A DNA stretch of 64,000 nucleotides from Psychrobacillus mangrovi (GCF_037104765.1 NZ_JBAWSY010000007.1:1-64000), one strand, 5' to 3'; positions 8,243-17,826 are shown, counted from the stretch's first letter. Translations and numbers: made by a program. Notes: generated by a model from the sequence alone, not told the origin.

Positions 8243-9247
8243 TTAGTCGTATTTAATCCTTGGATCAATTAAACCGTATAAAATATCAACAAATAGATTA
8301 ATCATTACAAATATAAAAGCTACAATTAATATTCCGGATTGAATGACAGGATAGTCACGGAACTGAATTGCATCATAAATATAACGTCCAATTCCTGGCC
8401 AACCAAATATAGTTTCTGTTAATATTGCTCCCCCAAGTAAAAGACCCATTTGCAAGCCGATAACAGTTAAAACTGGAATAATAGCATTTTTCAAAGCATG
8501 CTTGTAAACGACCCAAAACATTTTTTGTCCTTTTGCTCGAGCAGTACGAACATAATCTGCTCTCATTACTTCTAACATACTAGAGCGGGTCATTCGCGCA
8601 ATAATGGCCATTGGAATAGTTGCAAGTGCAATTCCTGGTAAGACTAGATGTTTTAACACTAGACCTAGCTGATCAAAACGACCATTTAATATTGTATCTA
8701 TTACATATAAATTCGTGACAGAGGAAACGGGATTCCTTACTTCCTCTCTTCCTGTTGTCGGGAGCCATTGGAGTTCTATTCCAAATATCCATTGCTCCAT
8801 CAAACCTAACCAAAAGATTGGCATTGATACTCCTATTAACGCTAAAATCATCGCAAAATAATCAAACCAAGAGTTTTGGAACCAAGCAGAGATAATTCCC
8901 GCATTAACACCAATGATAACCGCAATGATAATGGCAAATATCGCCAATTCAAAAGTTGCCGCTAAATATGGCCAAATTTCTTTTGCAACTGGCTGAACAG
9001 TTCGCATCGATTCCCCTAAATCTCCTTTTAGAAGACCAAATAGGTAATCAAAGTATTGCGTATACCACGGATTATTTAATCCAAGTTTTATTTCCAATGC
9101 TTCTATAGCTTCTTTCGATGCTAGCTGACCTAATATAACCTGCGCTGGATTCCCAGGGATAGCCCGAATAATCATAAAGACGACAAATGTCATACCAAGC
9201 AAAACAGGGATTAACTGTAATAATCTTTTTCCGATATAGTGAAGCAT
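8243..9247 (-). CDS. Oligopeptide/dipeptide ABC transporter permease, OppB/DppB type
   Basis: A 334-residue permease with six predicted spans. It begins with the typical MLHYIGKRLLQLIPVLLGMT membrane anchor and PGNP motif. The EAA loop (RTARAKGQKMFWVVYKHALKN) and the conserved end IDPRIKY are present. The start at 9247 was chosen because AGGAGAGGTG lies just upstream and it yields the standard OppB N-terminus; a start 21 codons earlier would overlap the spacer after the binding-protein gene and adds a non-homologous leader. It forms the membrane pore with the downstream OppC-type subunit. Confidence 0.93.
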   Translation of the reverse strand: MLHYIGKRLLQLIPVLLGMTFVVFMIIRAIPGNPAQVILGQLASKEAIEALEIKLGLNNPWYTQYFDYLFGLLKGDLGESMRTVQPVAKEIWPYLAATFELAIFAIIIAVIIGVNAGIISAWFQNSWFDYFAMILALIGVSMPIFWLGLMEQWIFGIELQWLPTTGREEVRNPVSSVTNLYVIDTILNGRFDQLGLVLKHLVLPGIALATIPMAIIARMTRSSMLEVMRADYVRTARAKGQKMFWVVYKHALKNAIIPVLTVIGLQMGLLLGGAILTETIFGWPGIGRYIYDAIQFRDYPVIQSGILIVAFIFVMINLFVDILYGLIDPRIKYD

Positions 9248-9315
9248 TGTCTTCACCTCTCCTACTAAAAATAAAGAAAGGGAGAAATCACGAAGACCTC
9301 TCCCCTTCAAGCTAG

Positions 9316-10959
9316 TTACTTAAAGTCGACATTCGTTAATTTATCAGATCCAGTAGGATGTGGTAGGAAGTCTACCAATTCCGCTTTCCCTGCAAGTAAT
9401 GGAGTTGAGTGTGCAAGTGGTACCCAAGGAGCATCTGCAAAAATGATTTCTTGAGCTTGCTTATACAATTCATTACGTTTATCTTCGTCAACTTCTGTTT
9501 GTGCTTCAATTAGGATTTTGTGTAGATCGTCGTTGCTATAGTAAGTGTAGTTGTTGCTTCCTATATTGTCTTGGTCTAGCAATACATAAAGGAAGTTATC
9601 CGCGTCACCGTTATCACCAGTCCACCCTAGCATAAATGCGTCTGCTTCTCCGTTACGCGCTTTTTCTAAATAAGTAGCCCACTCAAAAGAAACGATATTC
9701 GCTTTAACCCCAATATCCTCTAAGTTCTTTTGAATTGCTTCAGCCACTTTCGTTCCATCTGGCATATATGGTCTTGGTACAGGCATTGCCCATAAATCCA
9801 TTTCAAAACCATCCGCAAATCCTGCTTCTGCTAAAAGTTCTTTTGCTTTTGCCGGATCATATTCATAACCTGGAATATCATCATTGTATCCACTAATAGA
9901 AGATGGCATTGGATTTTTCGCAACTTCTGCTTGACCTTCAAAGAAAGCATCTACAATCGCTTGTTTGTCGATTGCATGATTAATAGCTTGTCGAACTTTT
10001 ACATTATCAAACGGAGGACGTGTTGTTGTAAGACCAAGATATCCTACGTTCATAGATGGACGTTTAAATAATTGCAGAGTTGAATCCCCTTCAACTGTTG
10101 CACCATCTGCTGGATTAACTCCATCAGCTAAATCAATTTCACCAGTGAGAAGAGCATTTAAACGAGCTGAGTTATCTGGAATAGAGCGGAAAACAATTTT
10201 ATCAAGCTTTGGAAGTCCTTCAGCCCAATAATCTTCAAATTTTTCAACAGTTATTGAATCATTACGTTTCCATTCAACAAATTTAAACGGACCGGTACCA
10301 ACAGGATTGTCTCCAAAAGCGTCCCCTGCAGATTCAAACGCTGTCGGGCTAGCAATTCCAAAAGGACTCATTGCAATATTTTTTAAGAACGGTGCTTGTG
10401 CACGTTTTAATTTAAAAATAACTGTGTAATCTCCTTCTGCAGTTACAGATTCAATTACATGACCTTCATCTCCAACAAAACCACCAAACATAGAAGCATA
10501 GTACGGGAATTTGTCTTCCGAACCATTTGCCCATCGTTCAAAGTTTTTCACTACAGCCTCTGCATTGAAGTCTGTTCCGTCGTGGAACTTAACACCTTCA
10601 CGAAGCGTAAATGTATAAGTAAGTCCATCTTCTGAAGGCTCCCATTTTGTTGCTAATCCTTCATTGATTGTTGTATCTTGTTCCCCAAAGTTCAAAAGTG
10701 TTTCAAATACGTTTTGTGTTACTTTGAAAGATTCCCCATCTGTTACTGCGGCAGGATCTAATGAAACGGAATCTCCACCACGACCAAAAATAAGTACTTT
10801 GTTGCCAGTAGATGCTGATCCCCCATCAGTAGCACCCTCACTCTTTTTGTCTGTACTGCTAGTGCCTTCCGATGAATTACCCGAAGAACATGCTGCAAGA
10901 ACCACTGATAGGGCAACTAACATCAGCAATAAAAATGACCATATTTTCTTCTTCCCCAT
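9316..10959 (-). CDS. Oligopeptide-binding lipoprotein (SBP family 5)
   Basis: A 547-residue extracellular solute-binding protein. The N-terminus has KKK, a hydrophobic core and the lipobox LAAC, so it should be lipid-anchored at Cys24. A Ser/Gly/Thr/Lys-rich linker (~25-51) precedes the family 5 fold, whose signature region (VTQNVFETLLNF...) is present near residue 80. It captures peptides for the two permeases and two ATPases of the operon. The 10959 start has GGAGGGG upstream. The gene order, with the binding protein third after both ATPases, differs from B. subtilis opp, where oppA is first. Confidence 0.93.
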   Translation of the reverse strand: MGKKKIWSFLLLMLVALSVVLAACSSGNSSEGTSSTDKKSEGATDGGSASTGNKVLIFGRGGDSVSLDPAAVTDGESFKVTQNVFETLLNFGEQDTTINEGLATKWEPSEDGLTYTFTLREGVKFHDGTDFNAEAVVKNFERWANGSEDKFPYYASMFGGFVGDEGHVIESVTAEGDYTVIFKLKRAQAPFLKNIAMSPFGIASPTAFESAGDAFGDNPVGTGPFKFVEWKRNDSITVEKFEDYWAEGLPKLDKIVFRSIPDNSARLNALLTGEIDLADGVNPADGATVEGDSTLQLFKRPSMNVGYLGLTTTRPPFDNVKVRQAINHAIDKQAIVDAFFEGQAEVAKNPMPSSISGYNDDIPGYEYDPAKAKELLAEAGFADGFEMDLWAMPVPRPYMPDGTKVAEAIQKNLEDIGVKANIVSFEWATYLEKARNGEADAFMLGWTGDNGDADNFLYVLLDQDNIGSNNYTYYSNDDLHKILIEAQTEVDEDKRNELYKQAQEIIFADAPWVPLAHSTPLLAGKAELVDFLPHPTGSDKLTNVDFK

Positions 10960-10984
10960 ATTAACCCCTCCGTAAAAAATATTA

Positions 10985-11968
10985 TCAATGTTGAACTGCC
11001 TCTTTATATAAATGGCAGGCAACAAAATGACCTGTTTTCACTTCTTCTAATTTCGGTACAACGGTTGTACAAACATCCATCTTAAAAGGACATCTTGTAT
11101 GAAACGTACAACCTGTCGGTGGATTAGATGGACTCGGAATATCCCCCTCTAATATAATTTGTTCCCTTTTAAATTCTGGATCGGGAACAGGAACTGCTGA
11201 AAGCAGCGCCTTTGTATATGGATGCAGTGGTTCCGCATAAAGGGATTCACTTGTAGCAAGCTCAGCCATTTTACCTAAATACATAACTCCAACGCGGTCA
11301 CTTATATGCCGCACCACCCCTAAATCATGTGCGATAAAGATATAAGTTAGCTTTAGTTCTTTCTGTAAATCTTGCATGAGATTAAGTACTTGTGCTTGTA
11401 TAGAAACATCAAGCGCGGAAACTGGCTCATCTGCAATAATCAACTTTGGATTTGTCATCAATGCCCTTGCAATCCCAATTCTTTGTCGTTGCCCACCACT
11501 AAATTGGTGTGGATACCTTTTCGCATGATAACTACTAAGTCCTACAATTTCTAAAAAGTCATATACTTTCTTTTTACGACTTTTTGCATCCCCAATGTTA
11601 TGGACAATCAGAGGCTCCATTAAAATCTTCTCAACAGTATGGCGGGGATTTAATGATGCATAAGGGTCTTGAAAAACCATTTGAATCTCTCTTCGTGCTT
11701 TTCTCATTTCTGAATTAGAAATATTCGTCAATTCTTTTCCATCAAAAGTTACTTTGCCCTCCGTCGGTTCTAGTAATCTCATAAGCATTCGGCCAGTAGT
11801 AGATTTACCACAACCTGACTCGCCTACAATACCGAGTGTTTCACCTTCATTGACATAAAAAGACACATCGTCCACTGCTTTTACGTAACCTGACTGTTTC
11901 CCTAATAAGCCCGAGTGAGTCGGAAAGTACTTTTTTAATCCTTCAACTTGTAGCAGCGGTTTTGTCAT
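10985..11968 (-). CDS. Oligopeptide ABC transporter ATP-binding protein, OppF type
   Basis: A 327-residue ABC ATPase. Walker A (GESGCGKST), Q-loop (QMVFQDPYASLNP), signature (FSGGQRQRIGIARAL), Walker B (LIIADEPVSALD) and H-loop (IAHDLG) are intact. A C-terminal oligo_HPY domain with the cysteine cluster CTFHTRCPFKMDVC follows. The start at 11968 was chosen for an AAGGAGG site and a standard N-terminus (MTKPLLQVEGLKKYF); the 53-codon upstream extension overlaps the OppD-type gene and is not conserved. It begins inside the last 26 nt of that gene, which implies translational coupling. Confidence 0.94.
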   Translation of the reverse strand: MTKPLLQVEGLKKYFPTHSGLLGKQSGYVKAVDDVSFYVNEGETLGIVGESGCGKSTTGRMLMRLLEPTEGKVTFDGKELTNISNSEMRKARREIQMVFQDPYASLNPRHTVEKILMEPLIVHNIGDAKSRKKKVYDFLEIVGLSSYHAKRYPHQFSGGQRQRIGIARALMTNPKLIIADEPVSALDVSIQAQVLNLMQDLQKELKLTYIFIAHDLGVVRHISDRVGVMYLGKMAELATSESLYAEPLHPYTKALLSAVPVPDPEFKREQIILEGDIPSPSNPPTGCTFHTRCPFKMDVCTTVVPKLEEVKTGHFVACHLYKEAVQH

Positions 11969-12962
11969 GTACTCCAACCTCCTTTTCATCATATAAGAAA
12001 CATCTCGTTTTATGACCTTCGGATATTTCGTATAGAGGAGGACTTTCAAGCGTACATCGACCAAACACTGATTCACAACGTGCAGCAAACCTACACCCTT
12101 CTTTAATCGTGCCTGGCTTTGGAACATTTCCTGGAATAGAATAAAGTCGCTGTTTTTTGAAACGCATATCTGGAACTGAAGCTATTAACCCTTTCGTATA
12201 TGGATGTTGCGGATTATTGAAAATTGTCTCAACTGATCCCTCTTCCACTACTTTTCCCGCATACATAACAACAACTCGTTCACATGTTTCAGCTACAACT
12301 CCTAGATCATGTGTAATTAATATAACCGCTGTATTCAATCGCTCATTCAAGTCTCTCATCAACTTTAAAATTTGAGCCTGAATCGTTACATCTAAAGCAG
12401 TTGTTGGTTCATCTGCAATAAGGACCTTTGGGTCACACACTAATGCCATAGCAATCATGACACGCTGTCTCATACCACCAGAGAGTTGGTGAGGATAATC
12501 TCTCATCAATTCTTCTGCCCTCGGTAATCCTACTAGCTTCAACATTTCAATTGCTCTAGCTTTCGCTTGCTTTTTACTCCAGTCTTTTTTATGTAATGTT
12601 ATTGCTTCTATTAGTTGATTTCCAATTGTGAATAAAGGATTTAATGAAGTCATAGGTTCCTGAAAAATCATCGCAACATCATTTCCACGAACGCCTCGCA
12701 TTTCCTTCTCTGAAAATTTCGTTAAATCTTTTCCCTTAAATAAAATTTGTCCGTTTGTTATTTTCCCTGGAGGACTAGGCACCAAGCCCATGATTGAAAG
12801 AGATGTTACACTTTTACCGCAACCTGACTCGCCTACAATTCCTAAAATCTCTCCTTCTTTTACATGAAAATCAACATAGTCAACGGATGGTATAACACCA
12901 TCATCTGTGAAAAAGGAAGTTTGAAGATCTTTCACTTCTAAAATTACTTGACGATTTTGCAT
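11943..12962 (-). CDS. Oligopeptide ABC transporter ATP-binding protein, OppD type
   Basis: A 339-residue ABC ATPase and first gene of the peptide transporter operon. Walker A (GESGCGKSV), Q-loop (AMIFQEPMTSLNP), signature (LSGGMRQRVMIAMAL), Walker B (VLIADEPTTALD) and H-loop (ITHDLG) are all present. A C-terminal oligo_HPY region carries CRFAARCESVFGRC. It works as a heterodimer with the OppF-type subunit. GGGGAGCG lies in front of the start. The operon sits between ygaE and ygaD, genes that are neighbours in B. subtilis, so it was inserted into or retained at this site in this lineage. Confidence 0.94.
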   Translation of the reverse strand: MQNRQVILEVKDLQTSFFTDDGVIPSVDYVDFHVKEGEILGIVGESGCGKSVTSLSIMGLVPSPPGKITNGQILFKGKDLTKFSEKEMRGVRGNDVAMIFQEPMTSLNPLFTIGNQLIEAITLHKKDWSKKQAKARAIEMLKLVGLPRAEELMRDYPHQLSGGMRQRVMIAMALVCDPKVLIADEPTTALDVTIQAQILKLMRDLNERLNTAVILITHDLGVVAETCERVVVMYAGKVVEEGSVETIFNNPQHPYTKGLIASVPDMRFKKQRLYSIPGNVPKPGTIKEGCRFAARCESVFGRCTLESPPLYEISEGHKTRCFLYDEKEVGVHDKTAATS

Positions 12963-13149
12963 ATCGCTCCCCCTTTCCGAATAATCAAATTTTTCTTTCT
13001 TATCTTACTATATTAAATATTCTACACATTTTAAATGACTATGCAATACCTTTATTAAAGTTGATGTATCCATACTCACATATAACTTCCAATTTAATCT
13101 GTATTTTCATACAATTATATAAATAACCATTCGACTATCTTTTATAGCA

Positions 13150-13192
13150 AAAAACACCCTATAAGCTAATGTTCACTTATAGGGTGTTTCCT
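13150..13192. terminator. Terminator downstream of ygaD
   Basis: A 14-bp perfect stem AAACACCCTATAAG / CTTATAGGGTGTTT. On the minus strand it is followed by a T run right after the ygaD stop. The spacer between it and the oligopeptide operon (12963-13149) shows no gene. Confidence 0.85.
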
Positions 13193-13195
13193 TAT

Positions 13196-14947
13196 TTAAT
13201 TTACTGTATCTAAATGTTGTATTTGAAAGAGATTATAATATACACCTTTTTGATTCATTAAGTTATGATGATTTCCATTTTCAACGACCTCACCATTTTC
13301 TATAACAAATATATTATCAGCATGTGTGATTGTCGAAAGTCTGTGAGCTACAATAATAGTAGTACGATCTTTCGCAAGTTTTTCTAATGAATCTTGAATT
13401 GAAGCTTCACTCTCTAAATCTAATGCAGAAGTCGCCTCATCTAGAACTAAAATTGCAGGATTTTTTAAAAACACTCGTGCAATTGCTACCCGTTGTTTTT
13501 GTCCACCAGAAAGTTTTACTCCTCGTTCTCCCACTTTTGTTTCATAGCCTTCTGGTAGTTCCATGATGAATTCATGAGCGTTAGCGGCCTTAGCAGCTTC
13601 TATTACCTCTTCATCGGTGGCATTTGGATTACCCATTAATATATTTGATTTTACCGAATCGCTAAACAAAATATTGTCCTGTAATACTATTCCGATATGT
13701 TTCCTTAAGGATTCAATTGTTACATCCCGGACATCTTGACCATCAATTTGGACACTGCCACTTGTCACATCATAAAATCTAGGTATAAGACTTATGATAG
13801 TAGACTTTCCTCCACCGCTCATTCCGACAAATGCTACTGTTTCACCGGCGTTCACATGAAAATCAACATGATTTAAAATCGTAGTTCCATCTTTGTCATA
13901 TTGAAATGACACATTAGAAAATGTAACATTACCAAGTGAGCGATCTATTGTGTACGCTCCTTTTTTATCCTCAATATCGTATTCTTCATCCATTAATTCA
14001 AAGACACGATCCATAGATGCAAATGATTGCGTCAATGTTGTAGATGAATTAACTAAACGCCGTAATGGACTGTATAAACGTTCGATATACGCAATAAATG
14101 CTGCCATCGTCCCTACAGACAGTCTTCCGTTGATTGCCTCATATCCTGCATAAGCTATCACAAGTAACGGTGCAATGTCAGTAATTGTATTTACGACAGC
14201 GAAAGCTTTTGCATTCCAAATCGTTTGGTCAACTGCTTTATCTAAAAATTCCCCATTAGCTTCATTAAATAATTTTTGTTCATGCTTCTCCAATGTAAAG
14301 GTTTTAATAATACTCATACCTTGTACACGTTCATGTAAATAGCTTTGGACTCCCGCTAATGCCTGCGAACGTTTTCTTGTGAGATCTCGTAGTCTGCCGA
14401 AAAAGTATTTCACACTAAAAGCATAAAATGGAAATGCTAGCAAAGTAACAAGTGTCAACTTTACATTCATTGTAAGCATTATTCCAATTGCAATTAGAAT
14501 AGTTGCTAAATCTAACCAAACATTCATTAAACCAATCATGACAAAATTTTTAGTTTGTTCTACATCATTTATAACTCTTGAAATAACTTCCCCAGCTCGT
14601 GTATTCGAATAATACTTCAAACTTAATTTTTGCAAATGAATATATAGTTTTTGACGTATATCATATAATATTTTATTGCTCACTAATTGCGCCAAATATT
14701 GTCGATAATACTCGATTGGCGGGCGAACTATTAAAAATACTAACGCAGTGCCTCCCAGCCAATAAACCAATTGCTGTATCTTTTCTTCCGAAGTCATGTC
14801 GCCACCAATAATATCATCAATTACGATTTTTATAAGAATTGGTATAAATAAAGGTATAGCAAATTTTATAATACCAATAACAATCGTTAATAATATTTGA
14901 AGGTTATATGGTTTTACAAATTGCATATACCGCTTCATCGAACTCAT
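13196..14947 (-). CDS. ygaD: ABC exporter, fused membrane and ATPase domains (YgaD)
   Basis: A 583-residue type IV ABC half-exporter that should act as a dimer. The N-terminal half has six membrane helices (about residues 15-300). The C-terminal ATPase has Walker A (GMSGGGKST), the Q-loop (GIVLQDNILF), signature LSGGQKQR, Walker B (ILVLDEATSALD) and the H-loop histidine (VAHRLST). The substrate is unknown; the family exports lipids, drugs or peptides. The start at 14947 has AAAGGAAG upstream and gives the same N-terminus as B. subtilis YgaD (M-x-S-x-KRYMQFV). Synteny with ygaC and fabL supports orthology. Confidence 0.93.
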   Translation of the reverse strand: MSSMKRYMQFVKPYNLQILLTIVIGIIKFAIPLFIPILIKIVIDDIIGGDMTSEEKIQQLVYWLGGTALVFLIVRPPIEYYRQYLAQLVSNKILYDIRQKLYIHLQKLSLKYYSNTRAGEVISRVINDVEQTKNFVMIGLMNVWLDLATILIAIGIMLTMNVKLTLVTLLAFPFYAFSVKYFFGRLRDLTRKRSQALAGVQSYLHERVQGMSIIKTFTLEKHEQKLFNEANGEFLDKAVDQTIWNAKAFAVVNTITDIAPLLVIAYAGYEAINGRLSVGTMAAFIAYIERLYSPLRRLVNSSTTLTQSFASMDRVFELMDEEYDIEDKKGAYTIDRSLGNVTFSNVSFQYDKDGTTILNHVDFHVNAGETVAFVGMSGGGKSTIISLIPRFYDVTSGSVQIDGQDVRDVTIESLRKHIGIVLQDNILFSDSVKSNILMGNPNATDEEVIEAAKAANAHEFIMELPEGYETKVGERGVKLSGGQKQRVAIARVFLKNPAILVLDEATSALDLESEASIQDSLEKLAKDRTTIIVAHRLSTITHADNIFVIENGEVVENGNHHNLMNQKGVYYNLFQIQHLDTVN

Positions 14948-14971
14948 AGTATTACTTCCTTTCAAAATTGC

Positions 14972-15003
14972 AAAAACCTGTTGTGTTTCTCAACAGGTTT
15001 TCC
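14972..15003 (-). terminator. Terminator of ygaC
   Basis: An 11-bp stem AAAACCTGTTG / CAACAGGTTTT with a 7-nt loop, directly after the ygaC stop and before the ygaD ribosome binding site. Confidence 0.8.
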
Positions 15004-15005
15004 AA

Positions 15006-15545
15006 CTAGTCATTTAACTGTTTATAAAAATGATAACGACTTGTCCACGCTTCGATGAAATCTGGAGCAAATGGACCTCTTCTTTGCTTTATCCAAGAAA
15101 TTAGTTTTTCTATATTACGGTCAAGAATCCCGTCTATCTCTCTTGGATAATTCATTTCCTTTTTATGCTGTTCGTACTCATCTTCATCTAGAATCGTATA
15201 GGTCATGTCTGGGAAAACCTTTACATCTAAATCATAATCAATGTATTTTAATCGTTGATTATTGTAGACAAATGGCGAACTCATATTAATGTAATAATAT
15301 ACACCATCTTCTCGAAGCATACAAATAATGTTGAACCAATATTCTGCATGAAAGTAACAAATAGAAGGCTCTCTTGTAATCCAGGTTCTTCCGTCCGCCT
15401 CAATGACAAGTGTCCGCTCATTTGCTCCTATTACAATATTTTTGGTGCCCTTTAAAACCATCGTTTCCTGCCAGACACGGTGGATGCGGCCATTATGCTT
15501 GTAGCTGTGAATTTGAATAATTTCTCCTTCGATTGGAATCGCCAT
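15006..15545 (-). CDS. ygaC: DUF402 nucleoside tri/diphosphate phosphatase (YgaC)
   Basis: A 179-residue DUF402 (Ntdp) family protein, close to the 176 residues of B. subtilis YgaC. Characterised relatives hydrolyse nucleoside tri- and diphosphates with divalent metal. The beta-barrel core holds the acidic and aromatic set of the family (KVFPDMTYTILDEDEYEQH at ~110-128, with metal-type Asp/Glu residues). There is no signal peptide or membrane segment. It is monocistronic by its own terminator. B. subtilis ygaB, which would lie between this gene and the SASP gene, is absent. Confidence 0.9.
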   Translation of the reverse strand: MAIPIEGEIIQIHSYKHNGRIHRVWQETMVLKGTKNIVIGANERTLVIEADGRTWITREPSICYFHAEYWFNIICMLREDGVYYYINMSSPFVYNNQRLKYIDYDLDVKVFPDMTYTILDEDEYEQHKKEMNYPREIDGILDRNIEKLISWIKQRRGPFAPDFIEAWTSRYHFYKQLND

Positions 15546-15629
15546 GATTTAGCCACCTTTTCATCAAGCGCAATATTGAATTTTAACTTATTTACTCATT
15601 ATAGCAATCCATACAAAAAAACTGTAGTA

Positions 15630-15662
15630 AAAAAATCAGCGAAGGCAAAATGCCTTCGCTGA
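15630..15662 (-). terminator. Terminator of the gamma-type SASP gene
   Basis: An 11-bp perfect stem CAGCGAAGGCA / TGCCTTCGCTG with a 3-nt loop, followed on the minus strand by a run of T. Confidence 0.88.
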
Positions 15663-15677
15663 ATTTGGTGAATCCAC

Positions 15678-15833
15678 TTATTTACTTGAGTTAAAAGAAC
15701 GATTTGCTCTTGAACCGCTTGCTTGTTGTTTTTTCGTTTCAGCTTGACGGTTTTGTCCTTTTACATTTTGAATATCAGTTTCTGATGCAAACTCTTGGCT
15801 CTTGTTTGATTGTCTACTGTTATTCTTTTTCAT
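15678..15833 (-). CDS. sspE: Gamma-type small acid-soluble spore protein
   Basis: A 51-residue protein found by direct translation. It contains the gamma-SASP signature EFASETDIQNVKGQNRQAE with flanking Gln/Asn/Ser-rich sequence, including KKQQASGS. These proteins are amino-acid stores in the spore core, cut by the germination protease Gpr within the E-F-A-S-E-T-D motif and degraded on germination. The classical SspE carries two such repeats; here only one is present, so the protein is short. GGAGGTG lies 8-9 nt before the ATG and a strong terminator follows. Its place next to fabL matches B. subtilis sspE. Expression would be in the forespore (sigma-G). Confidence 0.93.
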   Translation of the reverse strand: MKKNNSRQSNKSQEFASETDIQNVKGQNRQAETKKQQASGSRANRSFNSSK

Positions 15834-15892
15834 GGATTTCACCTCCGTACACATATATGATGTACGCCATAGAAGTTATTATTCGTTTTATT

Positions 15893-16639
15893 TTACATTT
15901 TTATCGATCTTCCACCGTCAACAATTATCGTTTGCCCTCTAATCATCATGGAGTCATCGGATAATAAAAACATTGCAGTTTTCACCATATCTTCGATTTC
16001 GACCATTCTCCCAGCAGGAGTATTTATACGAGCATCTTCTAATAGTTCTTCACGGTTTGGAAAGTGTTTTAGTGCATCTGTATCCAACGCTCCACCAGAA
16101 ACCGTATTAACAGAAATCCCTTTTGGGGCTAATTCTACAGCTAAATATCTAGTGATAGATTCAATTGCTGCCTTTGATACACCGACAGTCGTATAATTTT
16201 CTAGATAACGAATGGAACCAAGTGAACTTATTCCAAGAATTTTCCCACCGTTATTCATTAATTTAGCTGCTTCTTGGGCACCAAAAAGCATTCCTTTTGC
16301 GTTAATATTCATTGTCCAATCCCAATGGGACTCTTCTAATTCCATTATTGGTCTTAATACACCAGAGGCAGCATTGCTAACAAATATATCTAATCGACCG
16401 AATTCTTCTTTAATCGTTTGAAACATTGCACGTAGTTTTTCTACATCTCCCACATTTGCACGAACAAGAAGCGCTTTTCTTCCTAAAGCTTCTATCTCCT
16501 GCACTGTTTCAAGTGCTGCGGATTTACTTCTTGCATAGTTAACTACGATATCATATCCACTTTTAGCAAGTTCTATCGCTATTGCTTTTCCTAAACCTCT
16601 ACTACTTCCCGTTACTAGTGCTACTTTGCTCGTTGTCAT
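15893..16639 (-). CDS. fabL: Enoyl-[acyl-carrier-protein] reductase III (FabL)
   Basis: A 248-residue short-chain dehydrogenase, the NADPH-dependent enoyl-ACP reductase of type II fatty-acid synthesis first described in Bacillus. The cofactor loop TGSSRGLGKA lies near the N-terminus and the catalytic SSLGSIRYLENYTTVGVSK has Tyr and Lys in the FabL spacing, followed by VDGGRS at the C-terminus. The sequence follows B. subtilis FabL closely. The ATG at 16639 overlaps the mutY stop as ATGA, so the two are translationally coupled. Confidence 0.95.
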   Translation of the reverse strand: MTTSKVALVTGSSRGLGKAIAIELAKSGYDIVVNYARSKSAALETVQEIEALGRKALLVRANVGDVEKLRAMFQTIKEEFGRLDIFVSNAASGVLRPIMELEESHWDWTMNINAKGMLFGAQEAAKLMNNGGKILGISSLGSIRYLENYTTVGVSKAAIESITRYLAVELAPKGISVNTVSGGALDTDALKHFPNREELLEDARINTPAGRMVEIEDMVKTAMFLLSDDSMMIRGQTIIVDGGRSIKM

Positions 16640-17703
16640 TGTTCCAAATTCCTTTCTTTCCATGCGTTCCAGATTTTCAACATTGGAACTGGCATCGGTT
16701 GATTTTCAACTTCTATCTTTGTAAACCATTTGCAGTTAGTCGGTAGTCCTTTGTCTTTTGTTAGCTTCGCTTCAAAACTTTCCATTTCCCACGTTAAATG
16801 TGAAAAGATATGCTTGAAGCTAGCTATTTCTTTCCCTTTTACAATACTTATTCGATAATCATGTTCTATTACCTCTTCTACTGTATGAGTCGCAGTGGGA
16901 AGTTCGACCATTGGAAATTGCCACATATTCGCTAGCAGCCCTTTACTCGGACGCTTTTCCAAAAGAATTTTCCCATCTTCTTCAATGACAACTGCTTTCA
17001 TTTTATGTATTTTTGTTTTTTTGTTAATTGTTTTAACTGGCAGTTCTTCTTGCATTCCTTCAAAAAATGCTGTGCAATATTCTCTTACAGGACAAAGCAA
17101 GCATTTGGGTTTAGTCGGTGTACATATTACTGCTCCTAGTTCCATCAATCCTTGATTGAAAGAAGAAGGATTCTCCCTATCGATCAACTCCATGACAGCC
17201 TCTTCAAAAACTTTTTTCGTTTTTGGTTTGGCGATATCTTCTTTTATTAATAATAGACGGGAAAGCACTCTCATGACATTTCCATCTACTGCATGCTCAG
17301 GTACACTGTATGCTATACTTAATACCGCTCCTGCTGTATATGGACCGACTCCTTTAAGCTTTGATATTTCTTTTCTCGTCGATGGAACGATACTACCATA
17401 ATCCTCGACCACCTCTTTTACTCCTGCCTGTAAGTTACGCGCTCTAGAATAATATCCTAAGCCTTCCCATTCTTTTAATAATTCTTCTTCATCAGCGCTC
17501 GCTAATGATTCAAGCGAAGGATATTTTGAAATAAATCTTTCATAATAAGGTATAACGGTATCCACTTTTGTTTGCTGTAGCATAACTTCCGAAACCCAAA
17601 TTTTATAGGGATCTTTTGTTTTACGCCAAGGTAAGTCACGTTTTTCTTCCTCAAACCAAGAAACTAATTCTTTTCGTACTTGTTGTTTATATAAATCGTT
17701 CAA
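16636..17703 (-). CDS. mutY: A/G-specific adenine DNA glycosylase MutY
   Basis: A 355-residue base-excision repair glycosylase that removes adenine mispaired with 8-oxoguanine. It has an HhH-GPD domain with helix-hairpin-helix LKGVGPYTAGAV and catalytic Asp in VDGNVMRVLSR. The [4Fe-4S] loop is C-x6-C-x2-C-x5-C (ICTPTKPKCLLCPVREYC). A C-terminal NUDIX-like domain for 8-oxoG recognition starts around residue 230. The start is taken as TTG 17703 because AGGAAGGA lies 6-8 nt upstream; an ATG ten codons earlier (17733) has no ribosome binding site. It is coupled to fabL, as yfhQ lies near fabL in B. subtilis. Confidence 0.93.
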   Translation of the reverse strand: MNDLYKQQVRKELVSWFEEEKRDLPWRKTKDPYKIWVSEVMLQQTKVDTVIPYYERFISKYPSLESLASADEEELLKEWEGLGYYSRARNLQAGVKEVVEDYGSIVPSTRKEISKLKGVGPYTAGAVLSIAYSVPEHAVDGNVMRVLSRLLLIKEDIAKPKTKKVFEEAVMELIDRENPSSFNQGLMELGAVICTPTKPKCLLCPVREYCTAFFEGMQEELPVKTINKKTKIHKMKAVVIEEDGKILLEKRPSKGLLANMWQFPMVELPTATHTVEEVIEHDYRISIVKGKEIASFKHIFSHLTWEMESFEAKLTKDKGLPTNCKWFTKIEVENQPMPVPMLKIWNAWKERNLEQ

Positions 17704-17826
17704 TGTAAATTCCTTCCTTGCGATTACTGTCATTAATAATCGGGTATAAGTTAGTATGTGCTTTGTTATTTATTCGATTTTATTTTATGATTAATTTAAC
17801 TTGTTGTCCAAAAAGGAGATGGTAAA

